7,673 bases of DNA from Pedobacter sp. (lineage in GTDB: Bacteria; Bacteroidota; Bacteroidia; Sphingobacteriales; Sphingobacteriaceae): assembly GCA_004295885.1 (NCBI GenBank), contig SEDG01000488.1, positions 1-7,673 on the forward strand, in the 5' to 3' direction. The position numbers and the translations under genes are program-made. Below the pieces are notes generated by a model. The model had not been told where the DNA came from. It worked only from the letters and a program-made list of their open reading frames with translations, and made no database searches. Positions 5,359 to 7,673 of this stretch are shown one piece after another; the stretch's first letter is position 1, and each line of letters begins with the position of its first letter.

Positions 5359-6168
5359 AATAAAAAAATAGCAATTATAGGTTCTGGAAATATCGGTATT
5401 TCTTTAGCGAAAGGTTTAGTAAAAGCTGATTATACATCAGCTGCTGAAATTACTTTAACACGTAGAAGTTTAGATCATCTAAAACCCTTTGCAGTAGCAG
5501 GATTTAATATTAGCAATGATAATAAAGCTACAGTTGCAAATGCTGATGTAGTAATTTTAGCCGTTTTGCCCCAACAATTAAACACTGTTTTGGACGAAAT
5601 CTCATCGGCAATAAATCCAGCTAAACATTTGGTAATCTCGGTAATTTCTGGTGTAAGTTGTGCTGCGGTAAAGGAGAAGTTGGGTAATAGTGTAGAAGTA
5701 ATCAGAGCAATGCCAAACACAGCTATTGCGATCGGTCAATCGATGACTTGCATTGCAAGTGATAATGCATCGGCAGAAAACCTAAAAGACGTTACCAAAA
5801 TGTTTGAAACAGTTGGTTCAGTTGTTAAGATTAATGAAGACTTAATGACCTCGGCGACTGCACTTTGTGCTTGTGGTATTGCCTTCTTTTTAAGGGCAAT
5901 TAGGGCAGCATCACAAGGAGGAGTGGAGATTGGGTTTCATGCAGATGAAGCTTTAAAAATGGCTGTTCAGACTGCAAAAGGAGCAGCCGATTTGCTTTTA
6001 TTACACGGAACACATCCTGAATCAGAAATAGATAAAGTAACTTCGCCAAAAGGTTGTACCATTGCTGGATTAAACGAAATGGAGCACAACGGCTTTAGTT
6101 CATCGTTAATTAAAGGCATTAAACTTTCTGCGTTAAAAGCAGGGAATTTATATACTAAGGAGAGCTAA
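5356..6168 (+). CDS. proC: Pyrroline-5-carboxylate reductase
   Basis: Reduces pyrroline-5-carboxylate to proline with NAD(P)H in the cytosol. The 270-residue length is normal and the gene looks intact. The N-terminal Rossmann loop is I-I-G-S-G-N-I-G at residues 7-14. A-V-L-P at 69-72 matches the usual A-V-K-P segment, R-A-M-P-N-T is at 117-122, and T-A-L-C-A-C-G at 168-174 replaces the common T-A-L-S-G-S-G. Q-T-A-K-G-A-A is at 205-211, followed by the signature V-T-S-P-K-G-C-T-I-A-G-L at 228-239. The cysteines at 171 and 173, where Ser or Gly is usual near the proline-binding loop, are a small oddity. It lies between argB and argE, as I recall for other Bacteroidota arginine clusters, which couples proline and arginine supply. 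Because the acylated pathway makes no free ornithine, ProC is expected to draw on glutamate semialdehyde from ProA/ProB encoded elsewhere. Confidence 0.95.
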   Translation: MNKKIAIIGSGNIGISLAKGLVKADYTSAAEITLTRRSLDHLKPFAVAGFNISNDNKATVANADVVILAVLPQQLNTVLDEISSAINPAKHLVISVISGVSCAAVKEKLGNSVEVIRAMPNTAIAIGQSMTCIASDNASAENLKDVTKMFETVGSVVKINEDLMTSATALCACGIAFFLRAIRAASQGGVEIGFHADEALKMAVQTAKGAADLLLLHGTHPESEIDKVTSPKGCTIAGLNEMEHNGFSSSLIKGIKLSALKAGNLYTKES

Positions 6169-6172
6169 AAGC

Positions 6173-6207
6173 TTAATGTAAAATGGAAGAGGTAAGATGG
6201 AAAATGT
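6173..6207. repeat. 7-nt-period purine-rich array after proC
   Basis: Five heptamers in a row follow the pattern (A/T)(A/T)(A/G)A-or-G, then (T/G)G and a final G/T; AAAATGG and AAGATGG are the clearest units. The array starts 4 bases after the proC stop. The array type differs from the one before argE in the same spacer. The 48 bases between the two arrays (6208-6255) show nothing I recognise. Confidence 0.65.
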
Positions 6208-6255
6208 ACCGAACCAATAGTTTAAATTGATTGAGAGATGTTATTTGCATCCAAT

Positions 6256-6283
6256 CTTGATACTTGATACTCAGTACTTGATA
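6256..6283. repeat. 7-nt-period CTTGATA array directly before argE
   Basis: Four tandem heptamers: three exact CTTGATA copies, with the third position occupied by the variant CTCAGTA. The array ends 2 bases before the argE ATG, so it occupies the place where a ribosome-binding region would be. It is the cleanest of the heptamer arrays in the window. Confidence 0.85.
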
Positions 6284-6285
6284 CT

Positions 6286-6972
6286 ATGATTGAAAACATA
6301 CAAAAAGAAAGTCTGGATTTATTGCGGCAGTTAATTCGCATTCAGTCCTTTAGTAAAGAAGAAGATAGAACGGCGAATTTAATTGCTCAATTTTTAGAGG
6401 AGCGAGGTGCTGAGCGTGGTTTATTAGTGTTAGATTGTATATCTCACGGAAAAGCTGGTCACGCGGCGAGAGAAGAAGGAGAGAATGCAATTTACAAAGC
6501 ATTAAAAGATATTGAGTGGTTTAGAAATTATCAATTTCCAAAAGTGTCTGAAGTTTTTGGCCCACTCAAAATGACGGTTACCATCATCAATGCTGGCTCG
6601 CAACATAATGTGGTTCCTGCAAATTGTACTTTTACAGTCGATGTTCGTGTAACTGATTCTTATACTAATGAGGAAGTTTTAGAAATTATTAGGGCAAATG
6701 TAGATTGTGATGTTACGCCTCGCTCCATTCGGTTAAAACCATCATCAATTGATAAAAATCACCCTGTGGTTGTTGCTGGTGTAAATTTAGGAAGAACAAC
6801 TTATGGTTCACCTACAACATCAGATCAAGCTTTATTGGATATTCCGTCTGTAAAATGCGGACCAGGTTTTTCTGGTCGCTCGCATATGGCGGATGAGTTT
6901 TTATACGTTCGTGAAGTTGCTGAGGGTGTGAAAGGTTATGTTGATATGTTGAAACCAGTTATACAAGGATAA
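6286..6972 (+). CDS. argE: M20-family N-acylcitrulline/N-acylornithine deacylase with large internal deletion
   Basis: Zinc-dependent deacylase of the ArgE/DapE group. In a pathway with an N-acylornithine carbamoyltransferase it should remove the acyl group from N-acylcitrulline. Present are the N-terminal helix region (residues 1-41), the dimerisation-domain S-H-G-K-A-G-H-A-A motif (53-61), N-V-V-P-A-N-C (108-114), T-T-S-D-Q (177-181), and the C-terminal metal-ligand segment G-P-G-x-S-G-R-S-H with H200. The length is 228 residues against about 350-380 for the family. Around A42-E43 (bases 6408-6412) the sequence jumps in frame from the first helices to the dimerisation domain. About 130 residues are missing, including the H-x-D zinc motif, the bridging aspartate and the catalytic Glu-Glu pair. 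The join lies between near-identical nonamers GAGCGAGGT (6400) and GAGCGTGGT (6412). As written it cannot form the bimetal site. No stop interrupts the frame. ATG 6286 follows the CTTGATA array by 2 bases. Confidence 0.9.
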   Translation: MIENIQKESLDLLRQLIRIQSFSKEEDRTANLIAQFLEERGAERGLLVLDCISHGKAGHAAREEGENAIYKALKDIEWFRNYQFPKVSEVFGPLKMTVTIINAGSQHNVVPANCTFTVDVRVTDSYTNEEVLEIIRANVDCDVTPRSIRLKPSSIDKNHPVVVAGVNLGRTTYGSPTTSDQALLDIPSVKCGPGFSGRSHMADEFLYVREVAEGVKGYVDMLKPVIQG

Positions 6973-7002
6973 GGGTGAAGGCAGAAGGTTTAAGGTGGAA
7001 GG
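6968..7002. repeat. 7-nt-period NNNAAGG array overlapping the argE stop
   Basis: Five heptamers in strict phase each end in AAGG (examples GATAAGG, CAGAAGG). The first unit includes the argE TAA stop. The phase is perfect over 35 bases while the other three positions vary freely. Confidence 0.75.
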
Positions 7003-7039
7003 GTTTTGATGCATATCCTGCATTTTATGTATCCAAATT

Positions 7040-7108
7040 CTTTGTGCTGGTCGTGTCTTAGTGGTAAATTAGCTCTGTGTGCTTTGCGAAAACTTTGCGC
7101 CTTTGCAG
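7040..7108. repeat. Degenerate CTTTGCG/CTTTGTG repeats before argH
   Basis: CTTTGTG (7040), CTGTGTG (7075), CTTTGCG (7082), CTTTGCG (7093) and CTTTGCA (7101) recur in the same orientation. The first three are in 7-base phase; the later spacings are 11 and 8. I recall this wording from spacers of many Bacteroidota genomes. Together with the NNNAAGG array it accounts for much of the 150-base argE-argH gap, the longest in the window. The remaining parts, 7003-7039 and 7109-7122, show no feature I can name. Confidence 0.6.
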
Positions 7109-7122
7109 TAATATAAATCAAA

Positions 7123-7673
7123 ATGAAAATTTGGCAAAAAAATATTGAAGTAAATAAAGGCATCGAAACATTCACCGTTGGTAAAGACAGGGAACTGGAT
7201 TTACAAATGGCGGCTTTTGATGTTTTAGGTTCTTTGGCTCACGTAGAGATGTTGGCCAGTATTAATTTGCTAACAGCTGATGAATTGACCGAAGTTCAAA
7301 CGGCCCTAAAAGTGATTTACAAAGAAATTGAAGAAGGCAAATTTACCATTGATGAAAGTGTGGAAGATGTGCATTCTCAAGTAGAATGGTTGTTAACGCA
7401 ACGCATTGGCGAAGCGGGCAAAAAAATACACAGCGGCCGCTCTCGTAACGACCAAGTTTTGGTTGATTTGAAACTATATTTCAGGGCTTGCATAAAAGAA
7501 ATGGTAGAGAATACCTCAACCTTGTTTAACCAATTAATTTCACTGAGCAATACCCATAAAGGCAAACTTTTACCAGGTTATACACACTTGCAAATTGCCA
7601 TGCCATCTTCATTCGGTTTATGGTTTGGCGCTTACGCAGAAAGTTTGGCTGATGATATGGAGATGATGCTTGC
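7123..7673 (+). CDS. argH: Argininosuccinate lyase, N-terminal part (3' end outside window)
   Basis: Cleaves argininosuccinate to arginine and fumarate, the last step of the pathway; a cytosolic homotetramer of the fumarase/aspartase superfamily. The first 183 codons are present and the frame is open to the window edge. D-x-x-M-A-A-F-D-V-L-G-S-L-A-H is at residues 26-40, E-D-V-H-S-Q-V-E at 81-88, the substrate-binding S-G-R-S-R-N-D-Q-V loop at 104-112, and L-P-G-Y-T-H-L-Q with the conserved His155 at 150-157, followed by A-M-P-S-S-F-G. The catalytic-serine G-S-S-x-M-P loop lies beyond the window. ATG 7123 is preceded by an A-rich stretch with no Shine-Dalgarno, and the next methionine is 28 codons on, inside a conserved motif. 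No gap is visible in the part seen. It completes the set with argG upstream. Confidence 0.96.
   Translation, partial: MKIWQKNIEVNKGIETFTVGKDRELDLQMAAFDVLGSLAHVEMLASINLLTADELTEVQTALKVIYKEIEEGKFTIDESVEDVHSQVEWLLTQRIGEAGKKIHSGRSRNDQVLVDLKLYFRACIKEMVENTSTLFNQLISLSNTHKGKLLPGYTHLQIAMPSSFGLWFGAYAESLADDMEMML

Noticed and set aside
7109..7122. Bacteroidota -7 promoter element (TAnnTTTG) for a separate argH transcript
   Set aside because: No good match with a properly spaced upstream TTG was found in the argE-argH spacer.

Overview
The window is a one-strand (+) arginine biosynthesis cluster from a member of the Bacteroidota. Gene content and the wording of the proteins point to the Sphingobacteriaceae (Pedobacter-like). 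The lineage evidence is AT-rich DNA, no Shine-Dalgarno sites, a carbamoyltransferase of the N-acylornithine type rather than classical ArgF, and short intergenic repeats of kinds I recall from Pedobacter-like genomes. The species assignment is from memory of the families, not from a search.

Layout, left to right: the C-terminus of a GNAT acetyltransferase with a four-cysteine cluster (3-272); argG (278-1474); a small cupin (1546-1893) overlapping argC (1871-2602); argD (2686-3714); an argF'-type N-acylornithine carbamoyltransferase (about 3669-4574); argB (4658-5299); proC (5356-6168); an M20-family N-acylcitrulline/ornithine deacylase, argE (6286-6972); and the start of argH (7123 to the window end). 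Together these cover glutamate to arginine through N-acylated intermediates: acylation (candidate GNAT), ArgB, ArgC, ArgD, ArgF', deacylation by ArgE, then ArgG and ArgH. ProC makes proline from the neighbouring glutamate-semialdehyde branch. No gap without a gene exceeds 150 bases, so the set probably behaves as one operon.

Two things stand out. First, four places look as if a block of DNA has been removed: inside argC, across the argD/argF' boundary, at the end of argB, and inside argE. The flanking sequence reads as perfect family sequence with no stray stops, but segments carrying essential residues are absent. argG, the cupin, proC and the visible part of argH look intact. This is either very recent multiple deletion or, more likely in my view, an assembly or sequence-construction artefact. 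As written, the pathway would be non-functional at five steps.

Second, every spacer of more than 50 bases carries a different small repeat element. There is a 24+24 nt inverted repeat (argC-argD), an inverted pair of 7-nt-period arrays (argF'-argB), a 9-nt-period array running into the proC start codon, two distinct 7-nt-period arrays (proC-argE), and another 7-nt-period array plus CTTTGCG-type repeats (argE-argH). A separate biochemical point is that the carbamoyltransferase has Val where Glu marks acetylornithine enzymes and Pro marks the Bacteroides succinylornithine enzyme. This predicts a succinylated arginine pathway.
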